Assembly: GCA_050179685.1 (NCBI GenBank) | Contig: JBFXEW010000010.1 | Location: 1-64,000, forward strand | DNA: 64,000 nt | Origin: GWE2-40-63 sp050179685 | Lineage (GTDB): Bacteria; Bacteroidota; Bacteroidia; Bacteroidales; SZUA-534 | Direction of reading: 5' to 3' | Shown: one piece after another, positions 23,821-33,433 of the stretch | Layout: every line of letters starts with the position of its first letter | How positions within the stretch are numbered: position 1 is the first letter of the stretch | Made by a program: the position numbers and the translations under genes | Notes under the pieces: generated by a model | The model's input: the letters and a program-made list of their open reading frames with translations, nothing else | Databases searched by the model: none | Told to the model about the DNA's origin: nothing

Positions 23821-25728
23821 TTAATTGCTGATATTCTTCTTTAAAGCATTAATATTTAATTCGTTTACAATGTTTTTAGCATCGGCGGTGTATAAATAAT
23901 CGATGCGCTCTTTATAATGTTCAGTAATTTTTCCACGAACCATTTTCATGGTACTGTTTATGAATTTATTCTGCTCGGTAAAAGGTTCATCCAAAATACC
24001 AATGGCTGCAGGTAACCAACGTTCCGGAAATTCTCCCTCAAACTTCCCTCCTTTTTTAAACTCATTAATTTCCTGCTGCAACCGTTTTAAAGCTTCGGCT
24101 CGTCCCTCGTCGCTATTCATATCAATTCCCTGCTCATTCAGGTGTTTTTTTAAAGCCTCATTATTTGCCACAAGCAATCCAATGGTGTAGGGATTCTGGT
24201 TATTGTGCAGCATTACCTGCTCAATAAAAGGTGATTTTGAAACCAGCATTTCTTCAATCGATTCGGGTGAATATTTTTCCCCGTCGTTGGCAATTAAAAG
24301 ACTTTTAAAACGACCCAAAACATAAAGGAAACCGTCATTATCCATATAACCTAAATCGCCGGTATGCAACCAACCGTCCTTAATGGTTTCGGCTGTAGCT
24401 TTTTCGTTTCGCCAGTAACCTTTCATCACGTTTTCGCCCTGAATAACAATCTCACCTTTTTGTCCCAGTGGCACTTCGTTTCCATTATCGTCGCAAATTT
24501 TAATATCCAAAGGTTTCACCAGGTAACCGCTTGAACCCAATTTGTGTTTTACCAGCGAATTGGATGAAATTACCGGTGTTGCTTCCGACAAACCATATCC
24601 CTGAAGCATGGGAATTCCAATGGCATAATAAAAACGTTGCAACTCAATATCGAGTAATGCACCACCACCAATAAAGAATTTCAGGTCGCCACCGAAAACT
24701 TCGCGGACTTTACTAAACAAAATCTTATCGAATAATTTTACCAATGGCCCACGTAAGGCATTCAATCCCCTGCCTTTATTGTGGCCTTCTTTGTTGTATT
24801 TATAAGCAACATTCAAGGCAAAACTGAAAAGCTTTTCGGTAAATTTTCCCTTGTCGGCAATTCCTTTTTCGATATTCTTTTTAAAATTCTTGGCCAAAGC
24901 CGGAACACTTAGCAAAATATCTGGTTTAATCTCTTTAATATTAATCGGAATATTTTTCAATGTCTGCATGGGAGTTTCGCCCATTTGCACAAAGCCCATG
25001 CTGGCTCCATTGGCTATAAAACTATAAATTCCGGCCACGTGCGCAAAACAATGGTCGAGTGGTAGTATTAACAAGGTTTTAAAAGAATCGGGAATTGTCA
25101 TTAAGGTTAAAGCCTGTTCCACATTTGCAGTATAATTCCGATGCGAAAGAATAATTCCCTTGGGGTCGGCAGTGGTTCCCGAAGTATAAGTTATATTGGC
25201 ATAATCGTCGCCATGAATTGCATTTTTAGCTTCGTCAACAGCGTTTGGAAATTCAGCATTAAATTTTTTACCCAATTCAAAAACTGAAGCCCAGCTTAAA
25301 TCGTTGTCCTGATATGTTTCTTTCTCATCGAGATAAATAACCTTTTCCAGTTCCGGCAATTCGCTGCGAACTGCTTCAACTTTAGCTGCCTGACTTTTTG
25401 AAACAATAATAATACGTGTTCCTGAATGTTCCAGTCGAAATTTTACTTCCGATGCTTCCAGTTTAATCGATAAAGGAACATTAATTGCACCTGTGTAAAG
25501 AATGGCCAATTCACTATAAACCCAATCGTTTCTACCTTCTGATAACAAAGCCATGCGATCACCTTTTTTTATACCCAGGCTTAGTAAGCCTCCTGCAAAA
25601 GCTATTACATTTTGCAGTGCGTCTTTGTACGAAGTCGCAATATATTTATCGGTTTTCTTTTCAAGGAGCAGTGGATTTTCAGGGAATTTGCTCACATTTT
25701 CTTCAAAAAGTTGTACAATTGTTTTCAT
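23821..25728 (-). CDS. Long-chain acyl-CoA synthetase (AMP-binding)
   Basis: A 635-aa adenylate-forming ligase, expected to make acyl-CoA from fatty acid, ATP and CoA, similar to FadD15-type enzymes. Key motifs are all present: ITYTSGTTADPKGIILSHRN (P-loop region), YGLSEATPVISSNS, WLHTGDLGYMDNDGFLYVLGR with the conserved Asp, and YSPESIEE near the C-terminal catalytic lysine domain. No signal peptide; such enzymes act at the membrane surface. It is larger than the other ligase (543 aa) in this window and differs in sequence, so the two are not recent duplicates. It has a shared terminator with the preceding gene. Confidence 0.93.
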   Translation of the reverse strand: MKTIVQLFEENVSKFPENPLLLEKKTDKYIATSYKDALQNVIAFAGGLLSLGIKKGDRMALLSEGRNDWVYSELAILYTGAINVPLSIKLEASEVKFRLEHSGTRIIIVSKSQAAKVEAVRSELPELEKVIYLDEKETYQDNDLSWASVFELGKKFNAEFPNAVDEAKNAIHGDDYANITYTSGTTADPKGIILSHRNYTANVEQALTLMTIPDSFKTLLILPLDHCFAHVAGIYSFIANGASMGFVQMGETPMQTLKNIPINIKEIKPDILLSVPALAKNFKKNIEKGIADKGKFTEKLFSFALNVAYKYNKEGHNKGRGLNALRGPLVKLFDKILFSKVREVFGGDLKFFIGGGALLDIELQRFYYAIGIPMLQGYGLSEATPVISSNSLVKHKLGSSGYLVKPLDIKICDDNGNEVPLGQKGEIVIQGENVMKGYWRNEKATAETIKDGWLHTGDLGYMDNDGFLYVLGRFKSLLIANDGEKYSPESIEEMLVSKSPFIEQVMLHNNQNPYTIGLLVANNEALKKHLNEQGIDMNSDEGRAEALKRLQQEINEFKKGGKFEGEFPERWLPAAIGILDEPFTEQNKFINSTMKMVRGKITEHYKERIDYLYTADAKNIVNELNINALKKNISN

Positions 25729-25831
25729 AGTTTATATAATAATTACCCTATTTAAGATCTTCAAAAATAATAAATTAAGTTTGTTTTCAAATTATATGCG
25801 CTTTATCGATGCAAAAAAAGCTGCGATAAAC

Positions 25832-25864
25832 AACAAAACCACCTGAATTTCAAGTGGTTTTGTT
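25832..25864 (-). terminator. Terminator of the phosphohexomutase gene
   Basis: Perfect 11-bp stem AACAAAACCAC (25832-25842) / GTGGTTTTGTT (25854-25864) with an 11-base loop, 31 bases beyond the mutase stop on the minus strand. T content of the stem end is moderate. Confidence 0.7.
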
Positions 25865-25894
25865 ATAATATGGCAAGATGTTTTTTCTAATGCA

Positions 25895-27631
25895 TTAAAT
25901 ACCCAGGGCTTTGCTTAGCGATGCGAGTTTAGCGTCTAACTCCTGCTCCACTTTCTTGTAATCGGCCGCATGGCTCAATTTTTCTTTGGTTCCCAGATAA
26001 AATTTAATTTTAGGTTCGGTTCCCGACGGGCGAACTGAAATTTTTGAACCATCGGCTGTAAAAAACTGCAATACGTTCGATTCCGGCAAGGATATTTTAC
26101 GTTTCCCTCCGGTTAAAAAATCGGACTCAACCTGCAACAGATAGTCTTTCACTTTAATTATCGTTGATCCGTTAATCTCGGTTGGTGTCTGATTACGGAA
26201 GGTTTCCATCATTTTCTGAATCTCTTCGGCTCCTGTTTTCCCTTTTTTTACCAGATTCACCAGCGTTTCTTTGTAAAAACCATATTTCATGTAAATTTCG
26301 GCCAAAACATCGAAAACTGTTTTTCCCTGATCTTTAGCCCAGGCTGTAGCTTCAGCAATTAACATACACGACATAACCGCATCTTTGTCGCGGACAAAAT
26401 CTCCGGCCAAATAACCGTAGCTTTCCTCACCACCACCAATAAATTTTTTAAAGCCTTCGTTTTGCTTAATAATGTCAGCAATGTATTTAAAACCAGTCAG
26501 CACATCATAATACTCCACATGAAAATCTTTGGCCATAGCGGCAATTAATTCGGTGGTTACAATGGTTTTCACTACATATTCGCGGCCCGTAATTTTACCT
26601 TTCTCCTTCCATTTGGTTAAGAGATAATACAGTAAAAACGCCCCCGTTTGATTGCCATTCAGCAATTCAAATTCACCTTCATGGTTTTTCACGGCAATTC
26701 CAACTCTGTCGGCATCGGGATCGGTTGCCATAACCAAATCGGCGTCGCTGGCTTTGGCTTTTTCAAGCGCCATGGTTAATGCGGCCGATTCTTCCGGATT
26801 GGGAGAATGTACCGTAGGAAAATTCCCATCGGTAATATCCTGTTCCGGAACATTTATAATATTTTCGAAGCCCACGGCTTTTAATGCCTGGGGCACAAGC
26901 TTAACGCCCGTTCCATGAATGGGAGTAAATACAATTTTTAAATCTTTTTGACGGGCAATTATTTCGGGCGATAAAGATACGGTCATTAAAGCATCTAAAT
27001 AGGCTTTATCAACATCAGCGCCTATCGAAACAATTTTTGCCTTGTCGCCATTCCATTTTACTTCGTCAACCGATTTTATTTTCTGAACTTCTCCAATAAT
27101 ATTTTTATCGTGTGGCGCAACAATTTGTCCGCCATCGTCCCAATATACTTTATATCCATTGTATTCCTTTGGGTTATGCGATGCGGTAACCACCACCCCG
27201 CTTTTACATCCCAAATGACGAATAGCAAACGACAATTCAGGCGTTGGACGCAAAGCATCGAAAAGGTAAACCTTAATACCATTGGCTGTAAAAATCTGAG
27301 CTGCGGTTTCACAAAAAAGTCGTCCGTTATTACGGTTGTCGTGAGCTAAGGCAACCGAGATTTCCTGTCCGGCAAATTGCTGAAGCAGGTAATTGCTTAG
27401 TCCCTGAGTGGCCATTCCTACCGTATAGATATTCATTCGGTTGGTTCCCACACCCATTATACCCCGTAAACCTCCGGTGCCAAACTCTAACTCGCGATAA
27501 AACGATTCAATTAATTCCGTTTCATCATTTTCGAGCAGGTAACGAACCTGTTTCTTTGTTTCATCATCGTAATTTCCTTCAAGCCAGGCATTAGCCTTTG
27601 CCTTAACTTCAGATAATAAACTATTTTGCAT
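25895..27631 (-). CDS. Phosphoglucomutase/phosphomannomutase (alpha-D-phosphohexomutase)
   Basis: Interconverts hexose 1- and 6-phosphates through a phosphoserine intermediate. The 578-aa protein has all four signature loops: VVTASHNPKEYNGYK (active Ser), the metal-binding loop ATDPDADRVGIAV, the sugar-specificity loop GGGEESYGYLAGD, and the phosphate-binding loop SVRPSGTEPKIKFY. Length fits the bacterial PgcA type. It is followed downstream by a strong stem-loop and preceded by rfbD 38 bases away, so supply of glucose 1-phosphate for nucleotide sugar pathways is the likely role. Substrate preference (glucose or mannose) is not determined by these motifs. Confidence 0.93.
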   Translation of the reverse strand: MQNSLLSEVKAKANAWLEGNYDDETKKQVRYLLENDETELIESFYRELEFGTGGLRGIMGVGTNRMNIYTVGMATQGLSNYLLQQFAGQEISVALAHDNRNNGRLFCETAAQIFTANGIKVYLFDALRPTPELSFAIRHLGCKSGVVVTASHNPKEYNGYKVYWDDGGQIVAPHDKNIIGEVQKIKSVDEVKWNGDKAKIVSIGADVDKAYLDALMTVSLSPEIIARQKDLKIVFTPIHGTGVKLVPQALKAVGFENIINVPEQDITDGNFPTVHSPNPEESAALTMALEKAKASDADLVMATDPDADRVGIAVKNHEGEFELLNGNQTGAFLLYYLLTKWKEKGKITGREYVVKTIVTTELIAAMAKDFHVEYYDVLTGFKYIADIIKQNEGFKKFIGGGEESYGYLAGDFVRDKDAVMSCMLIAEATAWAKDQGKTVFDVLAEIYMKYGFYKETLVNLVKKGKTGAEEIQKMMETFRNQTPTEINGSTIIKVKDYLLQVESDFLTGGKRKISLPESNVLQFFTADGSKISVRPSGTEPKIKFYLGTKEKLSHAADYKKVEQELDAKLASLSKALGI

Positions 27632-27669
27632 GACGATATTTTTGAAAATTTTATAATTCTTTTACTAAA

Positions 27670-28551
27670 CTATTTTTCATCCAAATCGCGAAGCATTTGG
27701 TGCAAACTATCAACCCAATGCGGAATAGTTAAATTAAATTCCCTTTTAATTTTGTCTTTGCTTAAAACCGAAAAAGCCGGACGCTTAGCTGGAGTTGGAT
27801 ATTTTGATGTATCGATGGGATGAACTTTACACGGTAAATTCCGGTGACGGAAAATTTCAGAAGCAAAATCGTACCAACTGGCAACACCCTCGTTAGTATA
27901 ATGATAAATTTCGCGCGATTTAACGGGTTTAACCCTTACTTGCGAAATAATCTCTAAAACAGCCTGAGCTAAATTTCGCGCGTAGGTTGGAGTTCCCACC
28001 TGATCGTAAACCACATTAATTGCTTCTTTTTCGGATCCCAAACGCAACATGGTTTTCACAAAATTATTTCCAAAAGTAGAATACAACCACGATGTTCTGA
28101 TGATAATAGCAGGAATATCGGAATACATTATCAGGTTTTCGCCTTCGTATTTGGTTTGTCCATAAGCCGATTCAGGAATAGCCACATCCTCTTCGTGATA
28201 AGGGCTGTTTTTGGTCCCATCGAAAACATAATCGGTTGAAATATGAATAAAAGTTGCTCCCGAAACACGCGCTGCATCAATCAGGTAATCTACTGCAATA
28301 GCATTTATCAAAAAAGCTTTATCATGATCTGCTTCGGCTTTATCAACCGCCGTATAGGCTGCACAATTTATTATAAAACTAACCGGATTTTCAGCAACAA
28401 ATTTTTCTGCCTGACCCGGTTTTGTTATATCAAGCTCCGTAACATCGGTAAACAAAAATTCAAAATCGGGGTAATTTGCTGCTAAATATTTTAACTCGCT
28501 TCCCAATTGACCATTTGCTCCGGTCACCAATAGTTTAATTTTATTTTCCAT
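27670..28551 (-). CDS. rfbD: dTDP-4-dehydrorhamnose reductase
   Basis: Final step of dTDP-L-rhamnose synthesis, NADPH-dependent reduction of dTDP-4-keto-rhamnose, in the cytosol. The 293-aa sequence begins with the Rossmann motif TGANGQLGSEL, has the HISTDYVFDGTKNSPYHEED segment, the catalytic YGQTKYEGE (YxxxK) and a C-terminal LSKDKIKREFNL typical of RfbD. It overlaps the rfbC gene by 11 bases (28541-28551), which suggests translational coupling. The upstream genes rfbA and rfbB are not in the window. Confidence 0.95.
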   Translation of the reverse strand: MENKIKLLVTGANGQLGSELKYLAANYPDFEFLFTDVTELDITKPGQAEKFVAENPVSFIINCAAYTAVDKAEADHDKAFLINAIAVDYLIDAARVSGATFIHISTDYVFDGTKNSPYHEEDVAIPESAYGQTKYEGENLIMYSDIPAIIIRTSWLYSTFGNNFVKTMLRLGSEKEAINVVYDQVGTPTYARNLAQAVLEIISQVRVKPVKSREIYHYTNEGVASWYDFASEIFRHRNLPCKVHPIDTSKYPTPAKRPAFSVLSKDKIKREFNLTIPHWVDSLHQMLRDLDEK

Positions 28552-29101
28552 ACCTAAAATTAATTTCAGCGCCTGCTAACTCAGGCCACATTTCATCTTT
28601 TGCTGATATTATTCTTTCACTTGTTGGTACTTTCCAGTCAATAGCCAGCGAACTATCATTGAGGTTTATGCCACGCTCACCCTGCGGGTGATACAAATTG
28701 TCGCATTTATATGAAAAAATAGCTGTTTCAGAAAGTACTGAATAACCATGGGCAAAACCTCGTGGTACAAAGAATTGTTTTTTATTCTCAGCCGAAAGTT
28801 CAATGGCAAACGCCTGACCAAAAGTGGGTGAATCTCTGCGAATATCGACAGCCACATCGAGTACAGTTCCCAAAACCACCCGAACCAATTTTGCCTGAGC
28901 ATAAGGTGCCAGTTGATAATGCAAACCCCGCACAACTCCATAAGTTGAAAAAGCCTCATTGTCCTGAATAAAAGTTGCATCAATACCTGCATCTTTATAA
29001 CGATCGGTCTGATAAGATTCTAAAAAATAACCTCTGGAATCACCAAATACCTTGGGTTCAATTATTAATAAGTCGGGAATGGGTGTTTTAATAATATTCA
29101 T
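28541..29101 (-). CDS. rfbC: dTDP-4-dehydrorhamnose 3,5-epimerase
   Basis: Cupin-fold epimerase making dTDP-4-keto-L-rhamnose from the dTDP-4-keto-6-deoxy-glucose intermediate. The 186-aa sequence has PKVFGDSRGYFLESYQ, the catalytic His in VVRGLHYQL, the KLVRVVLGTVLDVAVDIR strands, and FVPRGFAHGYSVL. Normal length. It lies 5 bases downstream of the UXS-type gene and is translationally linked to rfbD, so these three form a sugar-nucleotide unit. Confidence 0.95.
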   Translation of the reverse strand: MNIIKTPIPDLLIIEPKVFGDSRGYFLESYQTDRYKDAGIDATFIQDNEAFSTYGVVRGLHYQLAPYAQAKLVRVVLGTVLDVAVDIRRDSPTFGQAFAIELSAENKKQFFVPRGFAHGYSVLSETAIFSYKCDNLYHPQGERGINLNDSSLAIDWKVPTSERIISAKDEMWPELAGAEINFRYGK

Positions 29102-29106
29102 ATTGA

Positions 29107-30054
29107 TTATAATTCTTGCTTTAGTAAGTTTTCAAAATAAGCAATGGTTTTTACCAAACCCTGCTCAAGTGGAATTTTGGGTTCCCAATTGTTCAGTTTT
29201 TCTTTTGCCAGCGAGATATCGGGTTTACGTTGCGTGGGATCGTCTTGTGGCGCTGGCAAATAAACCAGTTTCGATTTTGAATTGGTCAACTCAATAACCA
29301 GTCTGGCCAGTTCTAAAATGGTAAATTCATTGGGATTACCAATATTAACCGGACCAATAAAAGAACCCGAATCGTTCATCATGCGAATCATTCCTTCAAC
29401 CAAATCGTCGACATACTGAAAACTACGGGTTTGCAGTCCGTCGCCATAAATGGTAATATCTTTGTTTTGAAGGGCTTGAATAATAAAATTTGAAACAACC
29501 CGACCATCGTTGGGATGCATCCGGGGACCATAGGTATTAAAAATTCGGATAATCTTTATATCCACTTTATTTTGCCAGTGGTAATCCATAAACAAGGTTT
29601 CGGCACAACGTTTTCCCTCGTCGTAGCAGCTACGCACGCCAATCGGATTAACATGTCCCCAATAACTCTCAGTTTGTGGATGCACTTCCGGATCGCCATA
29701 AACCTCGCTGGTTGATGCCTGCAAAATGCGCGCTTTTACTCGCTTGGCCAAACCCAGCATATTTATAGCTCCCATTACCGAAGTTTTAATCGTTTTAATG
29801 GGATTAAACTGATAATGTATGGGCGATGCCGGACACGCCAGATTATAAATTTGATCAACTTCAAGATAATAAGGCATAGTAACATCATGACGAATCACTT
29901 CAAAAAAATGATTGTCCATTAAATGAACAATATTGCGCTTGTCGCCGGTGAAATAATTATCGAGGCAAATTACCTGATTCCCTTCGTTTAAAAGGCGCTC
30001 ACAAAGATGTGAACCAACAAATCCGGCTCCTCCGGTTATTAAAATTCGTTTCAT
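29107..30054 (-). CDS. UDP-glucuronate decarboxylase (UDP-xylose synthase type)
   Basis: NAD-dependent extended SDR that converts UDP-glucuronate to UDP-xylose or, in related enzymes, the 4-keto intermediate. The 315-aa sequence has GGAGFVGSHLCERLL, the YNLACPASPIHYQ motif typical of the UXS branch, STSEVYGDPEVHPQ, the catalytic YDEGKRCAE (YxxxK), and TRSFQYVDDLVEG. It forms a same-strand run with rfbC and rfbD, pointing to a surface polysaccharide with both rhamnose and pentose. A different UDP-sugar product cannot be excluded. It starts near a 330-base gap with no visible terminator. Confidence 0.92.
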   Translation of the reverse strand: MKRILITGGAGFVGSHLCERLLNEGNQVICLDNYFTGDKRNIVHLMDNHFFEVIRHDVTMPYYLEVDQIYNLACPASPIHYQFNPIKTIKTSVMGAINMLGLAKRVKARILQASTSEVYGDPEVHPQTESYWGHVNPIGVRSCYDEGKRCAETLFMDYHWQNKVDIKIIRIFNTYGPRMHPNDGRVVSNFIIQALQNKDITIYGDGLQTRSFQYVDDLVEGMIRMMNDSGSFIGPVNIGNPNEFTILELARLVIELTNSKSKLVYLPAPQDDPTQRKPDISLAKEKLNNWEPKIPLEQGLVKTIAYFENLLKQEL

Positions 30055-30383
30055 TAATTTTCAAAATTACTTTATGCCTTGTCTGGTGCAAAAAATGTGG
30101 CAACTTTTATTAAGTTTGATGCGATTTACACCATCAAGCAACTGTTGTGACAAATTTAATTTTGACCAATTGCTTTTATGCGGCTAAAATACAACAAAAA
30201 TACTAACAATAAAGTCAGCTCAGGTATTATTCACCTTAGGTATTGTAAAACCCGTAAACCTATTTTGCTTTAAGCTGTTTTGACATTAGTACAATCAGGC
30301 ATTTTAACTTATAAAATTAGAACCGGATTTAAAACAAGACCAAATAAATACAAAACTGAAAACGTATATTAAATTTTATAACA
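30055..30383. other. Gene-free 329-base stretch between divergent genes
   Basis: Lies between the divergently read UXS-type gene and a small secreted-protein gene, so it should hold both promoters. No perfect TAnnTTTG element or strong hairpin stands out. Nothing else seen. Confidence 0.4.
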
Positions 30384-30764
30384 ATGAAAACAAGTAAAAG
30401 ATTCATCTACCTGATAGGTATTTTACTATTAGGATTAAATGCAAAGGCTCAGTTGGTTCCTGAAACCTACCAGCCAATTTTTAACGAGATTGTTACCAAC
30501 TTTGAAACCATCAGGGGAAGTAATTCCCTGAAAGATGGAAAAACGTCGTTGCGTTTACTTTCACAGGAAAAAATAGTAATAAAACTCGATCACAAACGCA
30601 GTGTAAAAACCCTGACTTTTGTAATTAAACTCGACGAAGAAGGCAACAAATATTGGGTAGCCGACAATACACTTACCATTGACATGGTTAACAAATACGA
30701 AGCAGATCTTACAAAAGTGCTCGAAAAAATGCTTGAAATTTCGCGGGAAGAAGCAAAAAAATAG
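30384..30764 (+). CDS. Small secreted protein of unknown function
   Basis: A 126-aa protein with a signal peptide (MKTSKRFIYLIGILLLGLN, cleavage near NAKAQ, residue about 23). The mature part is mostly alpha/beta with many Lys/Glu residues and a C-terminal amphipathic helix (KVLEKMLEISREEAKK). No domain recognised. It is a single gene followed by the rpsA promoter region. Confidence 0.7.
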   Translation: MKTSKRFIYLIGILLLGLNAKAQLVPETYQPIFNEIVTNFETIRGSNSLKDGKTSLRLLSQEKIVIKLDHKRSVKTLTFVIKLDEEGNKYWVADNTLTIDMVNKYEADLTKVLEKMLEISREEAKK

Positions 30765-30982
30765 TTTCTATTAAATAGGCCAGCAACTTGTTATAAGTTG
30801 ATTTTCGATTCAGTAGAGCTACAAATCGGCCTGCCGGAATAGACCCTGTTGCAACGTGAATGTACCAGCTAATTTCTGTTGCATATTCTGTTCCAATGAG
30901 CAACACTTGCAAATAGAATAGCGAATAGCTTGTAGCCAGTTGAATAAAAAACAGTTACAAACAGTAAAATATACCCATTTTA

Positions 30983-31014
30983 TTTGCCTTTCTCGGCAGA
31001 AAGATGTTATTTTG
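30983..31014 (+). promoter_or_regulatory. Promoter of rpsA
   Basis: TTTG (30983-30986) and TTATTTTG (31007-31014) are separated by 20 bases. The -7 element matches TAnnTTTG except that the TA is shifted by one base. The ATG follows at 31066 without an SD sequence. Confidence 0.55.
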
Positions 31015-31065
31015 CGCTGCAATTTCAAAATAATGTCTAACTCATTAATTATTATTAAATTTTAA

Positions 31066-32994
31066 ATGGAACAAAACGAAGAATTAAAAGCTCAGGAAGT
31101 TGAGCAAAACGAACAGACTCAAGAGCAAACTGCTGTTGAAGAAGTAAAAGCCGTAGCAAGTCCCGAAGAATTCGATTGGGATGCTTACGAAAACGATTCG
31201 TTAGTCAAAAGCGACAAACGTAAAGAACTAGAAAATATTTACGATCAAACGCTTTCGTCGATTACCGAAAACGAAGTGGTAGATGGAACAGTAGTTGCCA
31301 TGAACAAGCGTGAAGCGCTGATTAACATTGGCTACAAATCGGAAGGCGTTGTTAATATGAACGAATTCCGCTACAATCCTGAGCTTGCAGTTGGAGATAC
31401 TGTTGAAGTTTATGTTGAAAGTCAGGAAGACCGTAACGGTCAGTTAAACCTGTCGCATAAAAAAGCCCGGGCTCTCCGTTCATGGGATAGAGTAAACCAG
31501 GCTCTTGAGCAGGACGAAATTATTAAAGGTTACATTAAATGCCGCACTAAAGGTGGTATGATTGTGGATGTATTTGGCATTGAAGCCTTCCTTCCCGGTT
31601 CACAAATCGACGTGAAACCTATCCGCGATTACGATGTTTACGTTAATAAAACTATGGAATTCAAAGTGGTTAAAATTAACCATGAATTCAAAAACGTGGT
31701 TGTTTCGCACAAAGCTCTTATCGAAGCTGAACTGGAACAACAGAAAAAAGAAATCATTGCCAAACTTGAAAAAGGTCAGGTTCTTGAAGGAACCGTTAAA
31801 AACATTACCTCGTACGGTGTATTCATCGACCTGGGCGGTGTTGACGGCTTAATCCACATCACCGATCTTTCTTGGGGACGCATCTCTCATCCGGAAGAAA
31901 TTGTACAGTTGGATCAAAAACTGAATGTAGTAATTCTTGATTTTGACGACGACAAAAAACGTATTGCTTTAGGATTAAAACAATTGACTCCTCACCCATG
32001 GGACGCTTTAGACAGCGAACTAAAAGTGGGCGATTCAGTTAAAGGAAAAGTGGTTGTTATGGCCGATTACGGTGCATTTGTTGAGATTGCACCCGGTGTT
32101 GAAGGACTTATCCACGTTTCTGAAATGTCATGGTCGCAGCACTTACGCAGTGCCAACGAATTCCTTAAAGTAGGTGACGAAATTGATGCTGTTATCTTAA
32201 CCCTTGATCGCGACGAAAGAAAAATGTCGCTGGGTATGAAACAACTTAAATCTGATCCTTGGGAAGAAATCGAAAAAACCTACCCTGTTGATTCAAAACA
32301 TGTAGCTAAAGTTCGCAACTTTACCAACTTTGGTGTATTTGTTGAAATCGAAGAGGGTGTTGATGGCCTTATCCACATTTCTGATTTATCATGGACCAAA
32401 AAGATTAAGCATCCGGCTGAATTTACTTCAATTGGTGCCGAAATTGATGTTGCCGTATTGGAAATCGACAAAGACAACCGTCGTTTACGTTTGGGTCACA
32501 AACAACTGGAAGAAAACCCATGGGAAGTTTTCGAAACCCTGTTTACCGTTGATTCAATTCACGAAGGTACCATTGTTGAATTAGCCGACAAAGGAGCCGT
32601 TGTTTCCTTACCTTATGGAGTTGAAGGATTCTGTACTCCTAAACACCTGGTAAAAGAAGACGGAGCACCTGCACTATTGGACGAAAAATTGCAATTCAAA
32701 GTAATTGAGTTCAATAAAGAGGCTAAGAAAATTATCGTAAGCCATTCACGCATCTTTGAAGATGAGAAACGCGCTGAAGATAAAGCCAAAAAAGGTACTA
32801 CCGCTAAAGCAACCAAAAAAACCTCGAAAAAGCTGGTTGATAACATCGAGAAAACCACTTTAGGAGATATCGCTGAACTGGCGGCTCTTAAAGATGAAAT
32901 GGAATCGACAGCCAAAGCTGCTAAAAAAGAAGAGGCTAAGGACGCTAAAGCTAAAAAAGAAGAAGCTAAGGACGCAAAAGCTTCAGAGGAATAA
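31066..32994 (+). CDS. rpsA: 30S ribosomal protein S1
   Basis: Binds mRNA on the small ribosomal subunit and guides translation start; in Bacteroidota this role is stressed because SD pairing is rare. The 642-aa sequence has an acidic N-terminal tail, then about six S1 repeats (residues about 68-560), visible as VLEGTVKNITSYGVFIDLGG, VKGKVVVMADYGAFVEIAPG and VAKVRNFTNFGVFVEIEEG at about 85-residue spacing. The C-terminus is a long Lys/Ala/Glu tail with a tandem KKEEAKDAKA unit present twice. It is followed closely by a STAS gene. Confidence 0.97.
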   Translation: MEQNEELKAQEVEQNEQTQEQTAVEEVKAVASPEEFDWDAYENDSLVKSDKRKELENIYDQTLSSITENEVVDGTVVAMNKREALINIGYKSEGVVNMNEFRYNPELAVGDTVEVYVESQEDRNGQLNLSHKKARALRSWDRVNQALEQDEIIKGYIKCRTKGGMIVDVFGIEAFLPGSQIDVKPIRDYDVYVNKTMEFKVVKINHEFKNVVVSHKALIEAELEQQKKEIIAKLEKGQVLEGTVKNITSYGVFIDLGGVDGLIHITDLSWGRISHPEEIVQLDQKLNVVILDFDDDKKRIALGLKQLTPHPWDALDSELKVGDSVKGKVVVMADYGAFVEIAPGVEGLIHVSEMSWSQHLRSANEFLKVGDEIDAVILTLDRDERKMSLGMKQLKSDPWEEIEKTYPVDSKHVAKVRNFTNFGVFVEIEEGVDGLIHISDLSWTKKIKHPAEFTSIGAEIDVAVLEIDKDNRRLRLGHKQLEENPWEVFETLFTVDSIHEGTIVELADKGAVVSLPYGVEGFCTPKHLVKEDGAPALLDEKLQFKVIEFNKEAKKIIVSHSRIFEDEKRAEDKAKKGTTAKATKKTSKKLVDNIEKTTLGDIAELAALKDEMESTAKAAKKEEAKDAKAKKEEAKDAKASEE

Positions 32995-33082
32995 AAAAAG
33001 TAAATGATTTTGTGTAAAATTGAAGAATAGTTTTCTTATATTTGATAAAATTCAAATACTAATCATGTAAAAGATTTCATCC

Positions 33083-33433
33083 ATGGAATTTAAAATCGAC
33101 AAACTGGATAATTATACGCAAATTCAAGTAATGATTGACAAATTGGACACTCATATTGCCCCGTCGTTAAAATCAGAACTGGTCTTAATTGCAGGGAATG
33201 GGGAGAAAAATATCATTCTTGATTTGAGTAATTGCAGGTACTGTGACTCATCAGGTCTTTCGGCTATTTTGGTCGCAAATCGTTTATGCAAAAATGCCAA
33301 CGGTACTTTTGTCTTAACCGGACTGCAAACAGCTGTTGAACGATTAATAACTATTTCTCAATTGGATACCGTATTGAATATTACCAATACGTTTGACGAA
33401 GCTGCCGAAATCATTACCAAGGAAGGAGTTTAA
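33083..33433 (+). CDS. STAS-domain anti-sigma factor antagonist
   Basis: A 116-aa stand-alone STAS protein of the SpoIIAA/RsbV type, which in the unphosphorylated state binds an anti-sigma or switch kinase. The phosphorylatable serine lies in CRYCDSSGLSAILVA (Ser56 or Ser57), flanked by the LDLSN strand. A perfect -7 element TATATTTG lies upstream near 33040-33047. The stop codon overlaps the start of rnz in TAATG. No kinase partner is adjacent; SpoIIE phosphatases elsewhere in this window could act on it, but this is inference. Confidence 0.9.
   Translation: MEFKIDKLDNYTQIQVMIDKLDTHIAPSLKSELVLIAGNGEKNIILDLSNCRYCDSSGLSAILVANRLCKNANGTFVLTGLQTAVERLITISQLDTVLNITNTFDEAAEIITKEGV

Noticed and set aside
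33425..33428. GGAG before rnz as a Shine-Dalgarno site
   Set aside because: Spacing to the ATG is only 4 bases and it is made by the Glu-Gly codons of the STAS gene; probably chance.
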